64,000 bases of DNA from Variovorax saccharolyticus. GTDB lineage: Bacteria > Pseudomonadota > Gammaproteobacteria > Burkholderiales > Burkholderiaceae_C. The position numbers were made by a program, and so were the translations under genes. Under the pieces are notes generated by a model. That model worked only from the letters and a program-made list of their open reading frames with translations, had not been told where the DNA came from and did not search any database. Positions 24,232 to 32,647 of this stretch are shown piece by piece. Position 1 is the first letter of the stretch. The number at the start of each line of letters is the position of its first letter. The DNA lies in contig NZ_JASZYT010000007.1 in assembly GCF_030316765.1 (NCBI RefSeq), positions 1 to 64,000 of the forward strand, read 5' to 3'.

Positions 24232-26285
24232 GCGACCGCCATCGGCTCGAACGGCGTCTCGCGGGCGGTCGGATGGTTGGCGCGGCGCGCCGCCAGGCAG
24301 GCCCGCACGCTGTAGACCAGCACGCTCAGCACCACGAAGATGAACAGCGCGCACAACCCGGCGTCGAGGCGGTCGTTGAAGACGATCCGTGCCATGGCCT
24401 CGGGCGTCTTCGCCGGGGCGATCAGCACGCCCTGCGCCAGTCCGTCGGCGTACTTCGCGGCATGCGACAGGAAGCCCACCTTCGGATCGGCCGAGAAGAT
24501 CTTCTGCCAGCCCGCGGTCAGCGTGCAGACCAGCAGCCAGGCCGCCGGCGCCGCCGCCACCCAGGCATAGCGCTCGCGCTTCATGCGGAACAGGACCACC
24601 ACGCCGAGCAGCAGCGCCACCGCAGCCAGCATCTGGTTGGAGATGCCGAACAGCGGCCACAGCGTGTTGATGCCGCCCAGCGGATCGACCACGCCCTGGT
24701 ACAGGAAGTAGCCCCAGGCCGCGACGCAGAGGAAGGTCGCCGTCAGGTTCGCCGGCAGCGAATCGGTGCGCTTGAGCGCCGGAACGAAGCTGCCCAGCAG
24801 GTCCTGCAGCATGAAGCGGCCGGCCCGCGTGCCCGCGTCGACCGCGGTCAGGATGAAGAGCGCCTCGAACAGGATCGCGAAGTGGTACCAGAAGGCCATC
24901 ATGGCCTGGCCGCCGATCACCTGGTGCAGGATGTGCGCCATGCCGACCGCCAGGGTCGGGGCGCCGCCGGCGCGGCCGAGGATGGTGCTTTCGCCGACGT
25001 CCTTGGCGGTCTGCACCAGCATCTCGGGCGTCACGGCGAAGCCCCAGCCCGAGATGGTCTGCGCCACCGCTTCGGGCGTGCTGCCGACCAGCGCGGCCGG
25101 GCTGTTCATCGCGAAGTACACGCCCGGGTCGATGCAGGCCGCGGCCACCAGCGCCATCACGGCGACGAAGGATTCGGCCAGCATGCCGCCGTAGCCGATG
25201 AAGCGCGCATGCTTCTCGTTGTCCAGCATCTTCGGCGTCGTGCCCGAGGAGATCAGCGCATGGAAGCCCGACACCGCGCCGCAGGCGATCGTGATGAACA
25301 GGAACGGGAACAGGTTGCCCGACCAGACCGGGCCGTTGCCTTGCGCGAACTGGGTCACGGCCGGCATCTGCAGGGTCGGCGCGACGAACACGATGCCGAT
25401 CGCCAGCGCGATGATGGTGCCGATCTTGAGGAAGGTCGACAGGTAGTCGCGCGGCGCCAGCAGCAGCCACACCGGCAGGCTGGCGGCGACGAAGCCGTAG
25501 CCGATCAGCATCCAGGTCAGGGCCTTGCCGTCGAAGGTGAACATCGGGCCCCAGGTCGGGCTCATGCTCACGGCTTGGCCGCCGAAGATCGCCGCCATCA
25601 GCAGCACGAAACCGATCACCGACACTTCGCCGATGCGGCCCGGGCGGATGTAGCGCAGGTAGACGCCCATGAACAGCGCCACCGGAATCGTCGCCGCGAC
25701 CGTGAAGGTGCCCCAGGGCGACTCGGCCAGCGCCTTGACCACGATCAGCGCCAGCACCGCGAGGATGATGATCATGATCATGAAGGTGCCGAACAGCGCG
25801 ATCATGCCGGGCACCGTGCCCATCTCCTGCTTGATCAGGTCGCCCAGCGAGCGGCCGTCGCGGCGGGTCGAGATGAACAGCACGATGAAGTCCTGCACCG
25901 CGCCTGCGAACACCACGCCGGCCAGGATCCACAGCAGGCCGGGCAGGTAGCCCATCTGCGCCGCCAGCACCGGGCCGACCAGCGGGCCGGCACCGGCGAT
26001 GGCCGCGAAGTGGTGGCCGAAGAGCACGTTCTTGTCGGTCGGCACGTAGTCCAGGCCGTCGTTGTGCCGGTGCGCGGGCGTCTTGCGGTTGGCGTCGAGC
26101 CCGAGCACGCGGGTGGCGATGAACAGGCTGTAGTAGCGGTACGCGATCAGGTAGGTGCAGATGGCTGCGACCACGATCCAGAGAGCGTTGATGGCTTCGC
26201 CGCGCGACAGGGCCACGGTGCCCAGCGCGAAGGCGCCGACCACCGCCACGACGAGCCACACCAGGTGGCGACGGATGCTGTGCAT
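24228..26285 (-). CDS. cstA: Carbon starvation protein A (CstA/BtsT-type pyruvate transporter)
   Basis: A 685-residue multi-pass inner-membrane protein with about 16-18 helices. Hallmarks are RYYSLFIATRVLGLDANRKTPAHR near residue 50 (shown in part), HFAAIAGAGPLVGPVLAAQMGYLPG and FHALISSGTTPKML. CstA and BtsT take up pyruvate, and CstA also peptides. ATG 26285 with GGAGAC upstream is chosen over a longer frame. Upstream on the same strand lies a Cache-domain two-component system; downstream is the YbdD/YjiX gene. The set looks like a sensor-regulated pyruvate or carboxylate uptake module. Confidence 0.94.
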   Translation of the reverse strand: MHSIRRHLVWLVVAVVGAFALGTVALSRGEAINALWIVVAAICTYLIAYRYYSLFIATRVLGLDANRKTPAHRHNDGLDYVPTDKNVLFGHHFAAIAGAGPLVGPVLAAQMGYLPGLLWILAGVVFAGAVQDFIVLFISTRRDGRSLGDLIKQEMGTVPGMIALFGTFMIMIIILAVLALIVVKALAESPWGTFTVAATIPVALFMGVYLRYIRPGRIGEVSVIGFVLLMAAIFGGQAVSMSPTWGPMFTFDGKALTWMLIGYGFVAASLPVWLLLAPRDYLSTFLKIGTIIALAIGIVFVAPTLQMPAVTQFAQGNGPVWSGNLFPFLFITIACGAVSGFHALISSGTTPKMLDNEKHARFIGYGGMLAESFVAVMALVAAACIDPGVYFAMNSPAALVGSTPEAVAQTISGWGFAVTPEMLVQTAKDVGESTILGRAGGAPTLAVGMAHILHQVIGGQAMMAFWYHFAILFEALFILTAVDAGTRAGRFMLQDLLGSFVPALKRTDSLPANLTATFLCVAAWGYFLYQGVVDPLGGINTLWPLFGISNQMLAAVALLLGVVVLFRMKRERYAWVAAAPAAWLLVCTLTAGWQKIFSADPKVGFLSHAAKYADGLAQGVLIAPAKTPEAMARIVFNDRLDAGLCALFIFVVLSVLVYSVRACLAARRANHPTARETPFEPMAVA

Positions 26286-26381
26286 TGGATTGTCTCCGGG
26301 AAATGAACCCCGGGAGTTTCGCGAGCCTGCGCCGCGTCGGCATCGGTTGCACCGCGCGAGTCGCCCGCGTGGCATCACCTA

Positions 26382-26393
26382 AGGGATAACCCT
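26382..26393. promoter_or_regulatory. Candidate response-regulator operator upstream of cstA
   Basis: The sequence AGGG-ATAA-CCCT is an inverted repeat in the 119-bp gap between the response-regulator gene and cstA, about 97 nt before the cstA start. A NarL-type dimer could bind such a spaced AGGG/CCCT dyad. Assignment to the adjacent regulator is inference. Confidence 0.4.
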
Positions 26394-26404
26394 GAATTCC
26401 GATC

Positions 26405-27043
26405 TCAGCTGTTCTTGAATTCGCGGGCGTGCTCGACCGCGTACTTGATCAGCGCCGACTGCCCTTCGAGCCCGAGCCGCCGCTTGATGCTCTGCCGGTG
26501 CGCCTCGACCGTGCGCACGCTCAGGCCGAGGTCGCGCGCGATCTGCTTGCTCGAATCGCCGCGGCCCAGCGCCGAGAGGATCTCGCTCTCGCGCGGTGTC
26601 AGCAGGGGCCGCGGCTGCTGGTTGTGGAACAGCCGATGCGACACCGCCGAACTCAGGAAGGTTCCGCCGGCCGCCACCGCCTCAATCGCGGCGACGATCT
26701 CGGCCGCCGGCGCATCCTTCAGCACATAGCCGCGAGCGCCGGCCTGGAGCGCCTGCTGAACGTACTCGGGGTTGTCGTACATGCTGAGCATCAGCACCCT
26801 CACCTCCGGCTGCCGTGCATGCAAGTGCGATGCCAGTTCGATGCCGCTCATGCCCTTCATGCCGACGTCGGCCAGCACCAGATCCGGCCGGACCCCGGCG
26901 ATCAGTGTCAGTGCCTCGTCGGCGCTGCCCGCCTCGCCGACGATCTCGAGGCCGGGCAGCGGACCGAGCCGGGCCCGGAGGCCGTCGCGCACCAGCGGGT
27001 GGTCGTCGACCAGGAACAGCCGTATTGCCGCGGGTGCCGTCAT
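26405..27043 (-). CDS. NarL/FixJ-family response regulator
   Basis: A 212-residue two-component regulator. The receiver domain has the acidic pair D13-D14, the phosphorylation site D59 (LVLADVGMKGMSG) and the lysine in GYVLKDAP. A LuxR-type helix-turn-helix follows: LTPRESEILSALGRGDSSKQIARDL and SVRTVEAHRQSIKRRL (shown in parts). Its ATG overlaps the kinase stop (ATGA). It likely activates cstA just downstream, as BtsR- or MctR-type regulators do for pyruvate uptake genes. Confidence 0.93.
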   Translation of the reverse strand: MTAPAAIRLFLVDDHPLVRDGLRARLGPLPGLEIVGEAGSADEALTLIAGVRPDLVLADVGMKGMSGIELASHLHARQPEVRVLMLSMYDNPEYVQQALQAGARGYVLKDAPAAEIVAAIEAVAAGGTFLSSAVSHRLFHNQQPRPLLTPRESEILSALGRGDSSKQIARDLGLSVRTVEAHRQSIKRRLGLEGQSALIKYAVEHAREFKNS

Positions 27044-28407
27044 GCGCGCTCTTCCTTCGCTTTCGCCAGGGGCACCTCGGCCACGATCGAGGTGCCGTCG
27101 CCATCGGAACGCACCTCGAGCCTGCCGCCGATGGCCGCCACCCGCTCGCGCATGTTTCGCAAGCCGATGCCGCGCTTCGGATCAAGCTCCAGCGCGGCCT
27201 GGTCGAAGCCGCTGCCGTCGTCGCCGACCTCGAGTTGCACGCCGACGCGCTCGAAGGCCAGCACGATGCGAACCTGGCGTGCCTTGGCGTGCTTTCGCAC
27301 ATTGGTGAGTGCCTCTTGCGCGACGCGGAACAGCGCCGTCTTGACGTCCTGCGGCAGTTCGCGCGGCGTGCCCTGCAGCGTCACCGACGCGGCCACGCCG
27401 CCCTCTTCGCCGAACTCCGCGCCCAGCCGCTCGAGCGCTGCCGGCAGGCCCAGGGTGTCGAGCAGCGCCGGGCGCAGGCGGTGCGAGATGCGGCGCACTT
27501 CCACCAGCGACTCGTTGAGCCTCTGGAGCGCCTTGCCGAGCGACGGCGGCACCTGCTCGCGGGCGCGTTCGAGGGCATCGACCGCGGATTCGATCAGCAG
27601 CTTGGCCGACACCAGCGTCTGGCTGGTGCCGTCGTGCAACTCGCGCGCCAGGTGGGCGCGCTCGTCCTCCTGCGATTGCACGACCTGGCGCGCCAGCAGC
27701 CGCAGCCGGGCCTCGGAGACACGGTGCTCGCTGAGGTTCAGCAGCAGCCCGGTCGCACTGACCACGGCCAGGCACAGCGCGGCGATGCCGGCGATCCACA
27801 GCATCGTGGTCGTGACGTTGGTGTTCATCTGGCGGTCGAGCGCCTGCATCGCGGACTCGATGTCGTCGAGGTAAAGGCCGGTGCCGAGCATCCAGTTCCA
27901 GCGCGGCAGCGCCGTGACATAGCCGAGCTTGGGCGCCAGCTGTGCGCTCGATGGCTTCTGCCACTGGTACTCGACATAGCCGCCGCCCTCGCGGGCCCGC
28001 GCGATCAGGTCCTGGATGGTGGTGCGGCCCTGCGAATCGCGCAGTTCCCAGAGCGACTGGCCGACCAGTTCGGGCTGGCGCGAGTGCATCAGCGAGCGGC
28101 CCTGCAGGTCGTAGACGAAGAAATAGCCGTCGTTGCCGTAGTCGAGCGCGGCCAGGCGGCGCAGGGCCTCGGCGCGCGTGGCCTCGTCATCGAGCCCGGC
28201 GTCGTACAGCGGCCGCACGGTGCTGACCGCGAGATCGACGTAGCTGCGCAACTCGCTGCGCCGCTGCGTCATGTAGGTCTTCTCGATCAGCGCCCGCTCG
28301 CGCTGCGCCAGGTCGCGCTCCTGGTGACGCACCGCGAAAGCCACCAGCATCAGCGCGACCAGCAGCGGCGCCACGGCGAGCGCGACGATCTTGGTCCTCA
28401 GGTTCAT
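27040..28407 (-). CDS. Cache-domain sensor histidine kinase (HisKA_3 type)
   Basis: A 455-residue membrane kinase. Helix 1 is at about residues 7-26 and helix 2 at about 200-223. Between them is a periplasmic single-Cache domain with ALDYGNDGYFFVYD and WNWMLGTGLYLDDI, typical of sensors of small carboxylates. The HisKA_3 motif holds the phospho-acceptor H258 (LARELHDGTSQTL), and the ATPase domain shows DDGSGFD and GIGLRNMRERV. By family and context with cstA, the ligand is likely pyruvate or a related acid. It is coupled to the response-regulator gene. Confidence 0.92.
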   Translation of the reverse strand: MNLRTKIVALAVAPLLVALMLVAFAVRHQERDLAQRERALIEKTYMTQRRSELRSYVDLAVSTVRPLYDAGLDDEATRAEALRRLAALDYGNDGYFFVYDLQGRSLMHSRQPELVGQSLWELRDSQGRTTIQDLIARAREGGGYVEYQWQKPSSAQLAPKLGYVTALPRWNWMLGTGLYLDDIESAMQALDRQMNTNVTTTMLWIAGIAALCLAVVSATGLLLNLSEHRVSEARLRLLARQVVQSQEDERAHLARELHDGTSQTLVSAKLLIESAVDALERAREQVPPSLGKALQRLNESLVEVRRISHRLRPALLDTLGLPAALERLGAEFGEEGGVAASVTLQGTPRELPQDVKTALFRVAQEALTNVRKHAKARQVRIVLAFERVGVQLEVGDDGSGFDQAALELDPKRGIGLRNMRERVAAIGGRLEVRSDGDGTSIVAEVPLAKAKEERA

Positions 28408-28520
28408 GGGGCGGCAAGACTAACATTTGGCGGTGCGGGGTGCTGTCTTCGGGGGCGCCGCTCTTCCGTTGAGCGGACCCGGCGTCTCCAACGCCGATGC
28501 AACCCCGACGTCTCAGCGGT

Positions 28521-28710
28521 GGCGGGCGGTATGCCCTGGGCCAGCCGTTGAGGCACCGCCGAGCAGCGCAGCGGTGCGCGGAAAAAGGGCCGCGCGTGTT
28601 TGAGTGGAGCGCAGCGGAGCGAGTTTGCGCGGACCCCGCGTACCGCGAGCAGCGCAGGGCAGCCGCGAAGCGGCCGGTGACGTCGGCCGGCCCAGGGCAT
28701 ACCGCCCGCC
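28521..28710. repeat. Intergenic repeat element with 22-nt perfect inverted ends
   Basis: Most of the 356-bp gap between the kinase gene and the next hydrolase is a 190-bp element. Its left arm (28521-28542, beginning GGCGGGCGG and ending CTGGGCC) is the exact reverse complement of its right arm (28689-28710). Imperfect pairing extends inward (GCCG) and outward (GCGG). The interior carries the motif GAGCGCAGCGGAGCGAG. No open reading frame in it looks like a gene. It resembles the repeated intergenic elements of Comamonadaceae genomes and could be a non-autonomous mobile repeat. The remaining 28408-28520 shows nothing clear. Confidence 0.75.
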
Positions 28711-28763
28711 GCCGCCGCCCCAGCCGCAACCAGGCCGCCACCCAATCCAGCCCCAGCCGCCAG

Positions 28764-29495
28764 TCAAGCAGCCAGCTTCACCAACTCCGCAGCAAGTTCC
28801 TTGGGCATATCAACCATCACGTCATGACTGCACGCCATCTTCACCACCCGCCAGCCGGCCGCCTTCTCGGCCTCCGCGGCGAAGTAGCGGAACGGGCTCG
28901 GATCCCAGCCATCGGCCAGGATGTAGAGCCGGCTCGCGACCTTGTCTCCCGCGCCGGTCAGCAGCAACGGCATGTCGAAGGTGGCCAGCGCCTGCGGCCG
29001 GCACAGGCGGTCGACGCGCTCCCGGTTGGCCTGGGCGATGTTGAACATCTCGGCCGGGATGGGCTGCATCAGCCCGCTGTGGTCCTGCAGCGCCGTGCCG
29101 CGAAAGGCGCCGATGAACTGCGCCGCCACCTCCGGCACCAGCGCCTTCGACAGCAGCCCGATCAGTGAATCGCCATGCGCCGGAACGAAGGCATCGAGGT
29201 ACACCAGCGAGCGGATGCGATCGCTCAGGCGGTCGGCCACGCCCGTGATCACCATGCCGCCATACGAATGGCCGACCAGGATCACGTCGTGCAGTTCTTC
29301 CCATTCGATGCAGCCGCAGACATCGCGGATGTGCGTCTCCAGCGTGATGTTCTCGGCCGACTGATGAAAGCGCTCGCCGACCCCGGTGTGCGTGGGCGTG
29401 AACACCGTGTGCCCTGCCGCCCGCAGCGCCGCCGCGGTCTCCCGGTAGCACCAGCCGCCATGCCAGGCGCCATGAACCAGAACGAAATTGGCCAT
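28764..29495 (-). CDS. Alpha/beta hydrolase (hydroxynitrile-lyase/esterase type)
   Basis: A 243-residue alpha/beta hydrolase of the plant-esterase/hydroxynitrile-lyase-like group: FVLVHGAWHGGWCYRE at the N-terminus, nucleophile serine in ILVGHSYGGMVITGVA, and catalytic histidine in MACSHDVMVDMPKEL near the C-terminus. The substrate is unknown. ATG 29495 with GGAGAC upstream is well supported. It appears to be a single gene; the repeat element lies downstream. Confidence 0.9.
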   Translation of the reverse strand: MANFVLVHGAWHGGWCYRETAAALRAAGHTVFTPTHTGVGERFHQSAENITLETHIRDVCGCIEWEELHDVILVGHSYGGMVITGVADRLSDRIRSLVYLDAFVPAHGDSLIGLLSKALVPEVAAQFIGAFRGTALQDHSGLMQPIPAEMFNIAQANRERVDRLCRPQALATFDMPLLLTGAGDKVASRLYILADGWDPSPFRYFAAEAEKAAGWRVVKMACSHDVMVDMPKELAAELVKLAA

Positions 29496-29577
29496 CGACG
29501 TGTCTCCAAAGATGATGCGAGGCGCACATCTTGGGCGTGCCGCGCAGCGGCGGCCATCGGGTAATCCCGGCGCCGGC

Positions 29578-30447
29578 TCAGAGCTTGCGGCGCATCTCGA
29601 TGTGGCCGATGCCGGCTTCGTCGAAAGGCTTGCCGTGCGGCAGATAGCCCAGCCGCCGGTAGAAGGATTCGGCATTGCGCTGCGCATGCAGCATCACCTC
29701 GGTGTCGCCGCGCACCGCGGCCGCGGCCTCCAGCGCCCGCAGCACCGCCTCGCCATGGCCGCCGCCGCGCAGCGCGCGATGCACCGCCATCCGCCCGATG
29801 CGCCCCAGCCCCGGCGCCTCGGCCACCAGCCGGCCGGTGGCGATCACCTGGCCGAGCCGGTTGCGCGCCACCGCGTGCACCGCGGTCGCATCGTGCTCGT
29901 CCCATTCGAGCTCCTTGGGGATGCGCTGCTCCTCGATGAACACCTCGCGCCGCACCTTGCCAGCGCCGTCGCCCCACTGCAGCCAGTCGCCCGTGGCGAC
30001 CTCGCGCATCGGCTCGCCGGCCTCGTAGCCGGCGAGGATCTCGCGCAGCAGCGGCGGCACCGGCTTCGAGGTCTGCGTGGCCGGGTCGGCGAACACATAG
30101 ACCAGCTCGCAACTCACCAGCAGATCGTCGCCGCGGAACAGTCCGCCATGGAAGATGATCGACGAGTTGCCCACGCGCAGGCACTTCATGCCGACGTCGA
30201 GCACGTCGTCGACCCGCGCCGAGGCATTGAACTCGATGGTCGCCTTGCGAACGTAGAGATCGCCTTCGAGCGACAGCATCGCCTCCTCGTAGGGCAGCGC
30301 CATCGCACGCCAGTAGTCGGCGATCGCGGTGTCGAAGTACATCAGGTAGTGGGCGTTGAAGACGATCTTCTGCATGTCCACTTCGGCCCAGCGCACGCGC
30401 AGGCGGTGGAAGAAGCGGAAGTCGGATTTGCGATGGAGTTCGGTCAT
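29578..30447 (-). CDS. Fusion of YbgC/FadM-type acyl-CoA thioesterase and GNAT acetyltransferase
   Basis: A 289-residue two-domain protein. Residues 1-135 form a 4-hydroxybenzoyl-CoA thioesterase-like hotdog domain, with VRWAEVDMQKIVFNAHYLMY and the catalytic aspartate in YFDTAIADYW. Residues about 140-289 form a GNAT acetyltransferase of the ElaA type (QRIPKELEWDEHDA, GRIGRMAVHRALRGGGHGEAVL, SFYRRLGYLPHGKPFDEAGI). Both activities use CoA thioesters, but a joint role is not known. No frameshift is needed to join them. ATG 30447 is chosen over a longer frame. The esterase gene lies 7 bp upstream. Confidence 0.88.
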   Translation of the reverse strand: MTELHRKSDFRFFHRLRVRWAEVDMQKIVFNAHYLMYFDTAIADYWRAMALPYEEAMLSLEGDLYVRKATIEFNASARVDDVLDVGMKCLRVGNSSIIFHGGLFRGDDLLVSCELVYVFADPATQTSKPVPPLLREILAGYEAGEPMREVATGDWLQWGDGAGKVRREVFIEEQRIPKELEWDEHDATAVHAVARNRLGQVIATGRLVAEAPGLGRIGRMAVHRALRGGGHGEAVLRALEAAAAVRGDTEVMLHAQRNAESFYRRLGYLPHGKPFDEAGIGHIEMRRKL

Positions 30448-30454
30448 GGCTCGG

Positions 30455-31390
30455 TCAGGGTTGCAAGGCTTGTCGGAGGGCCAGCGCGGCATCGGCATGG
30501 GCCTGCAGCGCCTCGGGAATGGCGCGGCCCATCTTGACGAATTCATGGATCACGCCGCGATAGATTTCAAGGTCGACCGCGACCCCGGCGGCACGCAGCT
30601 TGTCGGCGTAGGCGATGCCCTCGTCGACCACGGGATCGATCTCCGCCAGCCCGATCCAGGCCGGCGCGACGCCTTCGACGTCCTCCGCGTTGAGCGGCGC
30701 GAAGCGCCAGTCGTCGCGTTCGCTGCTCGAGTTCACGTAGAGGCCGAAGAAGAAGCTGATCAGCGCCTCGCCGAGCAGCGGGCCCTCGGCATAGCGCCGG
30801 TGCGAGTCGGTGTCCTGGTGGGCCGCCATGCCCGGATAGATCAGCAACTGCAGCGCCAGCGGCAGCCCCGCGTCGCGCGCGAGGATCGCGCAGACCGCCG
30901 CCAGCGTGCCGCCGGCGCTGTCACCGCCGACAGCGATGCGGCCGCCGTCCAGCCCCCAATGCGCGGCGTTTCCCGCGATGGACGCCAGCGCGTCCCAAGC
31001 ATCGTTGGTGGCGGTCGGGAACTTGTGCGCCGGCGCCAGCCGGTAATCGACCGAGAGCACGGCGCAGCCGCTGCGCTCGCTCAGCACGCGGCACAGCGTG
31101 TCGTGGGTCCCGATGCTGCCGACCGTGAAACCGCCGCCGTGGAAGAACAGCAGCCAGGGCAGCACATCGTGAGAAGGCGCGTACAGCCGTACCGGCAGCG
31201 CATGGCCGTCGCGCGCCGTCACGCTGAAATCCTCGACCCGCGCCAGCTGCGGCTTCGGGACTTCGAGCACGCCGGCGCCTTTCTCGTAGGCGGCCTTGGC
31301 CTCGTCCGGCGTCAGCAGGTGCAGCGGCGGGCGCCCGGCGCGGGCCATGCGCTCGACCACGCCAGCCATCTTGGGGGTCAGCGCTGCCAT
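30455..31390 (-). CDS. HSL-family alpha/beta hydrolase (esterase/lipase)
   Basis: A 311-residue esterase of the hormone-sensitive-lipase family (family IV). The oxyanion motif LLFFHGGGFTVGS, the nucleophile motif VGGDSAGGTLAA, an acid residue in EIDPVVDEG and the catalytic histidine in GVIHEFVKMG are all visible. It hydrolyses short-chain esters by family analogy. It is cotranscribed with the thioesterase-GNAT gene (7-bp gap) and divergent from the iron alcohol dehydrogenase. Confidence 0.93.
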   Translation of the reverse strand: MAALTPKMAGVVERMARAGRPPLHLLTPDEAKAAYEKGAGVLEVPKPQLARVEDFSVTARDGHALPVRLYAPSHDVLPWLLFFHGGGFTVGSIGTHDTLCRVLSERSGCAVLSVDYRLAPAHKFPTATNDAWDALASIAGNAAHWGLDGGRIAVGGDSAGGTLAAVCAILARDAGLPLALQLLIYPGMAAHQDTDSHRRYAEGPLLGEALISFFFGLYVNSSSERDDWRFAPLNAEDVEGVAPAWIGLAEIDPVVDEGIAYADKLRAAGVAVDLEIYRGVIHEFVKMGRAIPEALQAHADAALALRQALQP

Positions 31391-31504
31391 GGCCGGAGTG
31401 TGCCGCGCGTGACAAGCGCAAGGGTTTTTTTCGTGTCCAAGGGCGTCGGTGCTTGTTAGATTCGAAGGTCCGCATCGTACCGTCCGCCGCACCGGCGTCC
31501 TCCC

Positions 31505-32641
31505 ATGGCCCTCATCCAGTACCTGACCCAGATCCAGTTCGACTTCGGCGCCATCCGGCTGCTGCGCAGCGAATGCGAGCGCATCGGCATTGCACGGCCC
31601 CTGGTCGTCACCGACGCCGGCGTACGCGCCGCCGGCATCCTGCAGAAGGCGCTCGACGCGCTCGGCGACCTGCCGGTCGCAGTGTTCGACCAGACCCCCT
31701 CGAATCCGACCGAAGCCGCGGTGCGGCTGGCCGCGGCCCAGTACCGCGAGGCGCGCTGCGACGGCCTGATCGCAGTCGGCGGCGGCTCCGCCATCGACTG
31801 CGCCAAGGGGGTCGCGATCGCCGCCACCCACGAGGGCCCGCTCAAGACCTACGCCACCATCGAGGGCGGCTCGCCGAAGATCACCGAGCGCGTGGCGCCG
31901 CTGATCGCCGTGCCGACCACCAGCGGCACCGGCAGCGAGGTCGCGCGCGGCGCGATCGTGATCGTCGACGACCATCGCAAGCTCGGCTTCCACAGCTGGT
32001 TCCTGATGCCCAAGGCGGCCATCTGCGACCCCGAGCTCACGCTCGGCCTGCCGCCACGGCTCACGGCCGCCACCGGCATGGACGCGATCGCGCATTGCAT
32101 GGAGACCTTCATGTCGGCGGCCTTCAACCCGCCGGCCGACGGCATCGGCCTCGATGGCCTGGAGCGCGCCTGGGCCCACATCGAGCGCGCCACCCGCGAC
32201 GGCAGCGACCGCGAGGCCCGGCTCAACCTCATGAGCGCCTCGATGCAGGGCGCGATGGCCTTCCAGAAGGGGCTGGGCTGCGTGCACTCGCTGAGCCACA
32301 GCCTGGGCGGCATCGATCCGCGACTGCATCACGGCACCCTCAACGCCCTCTTCCTGCCGGCCGTGATCCACTTCAACGCCGGTGCCGAATCGGTGCAGAA
32401 AGAGCAGCGCCTGCAGCGCATGGCGCAGGCCATGCATCTCGACTCGGCCGGTGACCTGGGCGACGCGATCCGCGACATGAGCGCGCGGCTGGGCCTGCCC
32501 AAGGGCCTGGCCGAGGTCGGTGTCACGCCGGCCGTGTTCGAGGCCGTGATCGACGGCGCGATGGCCGACCACTGCCACAAGACCAACCCGAGGCTCGCGA
32601 GCCGTGACGACTACCGGCAGATGCTCGAAGCATCGATGTAG
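31505..32641 (+). CDS. Iron-containing alcohol dehydrogenase
   Basis: A 378-residue group III (iron-dependent) alcohol dehydrogenase. NAD(P) binding shows as AVGGGSAIDCAKGVAIAA and PTTSGTGSEVARGAIV; metal ligands lie in GMDAIAHCMETF, GCVHSLSHSLGG and LHHGTLNALFLP. Family members oxidise primary alcohols, diols or hydroxy acids, or work in reverse as aldehyde reductases. It is divergent from the esterase gene, so ester hydrolysis followed by alcohol oxidation is a plausible but unproven link. The convergent LysR stop is 6 bp away. Confidence 0.93.
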   Translation: MALIQYLTQIQFDFGAIRLLRSECERIGIARPLVVTDAGVRAAGILQKALDALGDLPVAVFDQTPSNPTEAAVRLAAAQYREARCDGLIAVGGGSAIDCAKGVAIAATHEGPLKTYATIEGGSPKITERVAPLIAVPTTSGTGSEVARGAIVIVDDHRKLGFHSWFLMPKAAICDPELTLGLPPRLTAATGMDAIAHCMETFMSAAFNPPADGIGLDGLERAWAHIERATRDGSDREARLNLMSASMQGAMAFQKGLGCVHSLSHSLGGIDPRLHHGTLNALFLPAVIHFNAGAESVQKEQRLQRMAQAMHLDSAGDLGDAIRDMSARLGLPKGLAEVGVTPAVFEAVIDGAMADHCHKTNPRLASRDDYRQMLEASM

Positions 32642-32647
32642 GCGTCA

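Noticed and set aside
26380..26397. Similarity of TAAGGGATAACCCTGAAT to a homing-endonuclease (I-SceI) recognition site
   Set aside because: The match is partial and there is no intron or endonuclease gene; a regulator dyad explains it better.
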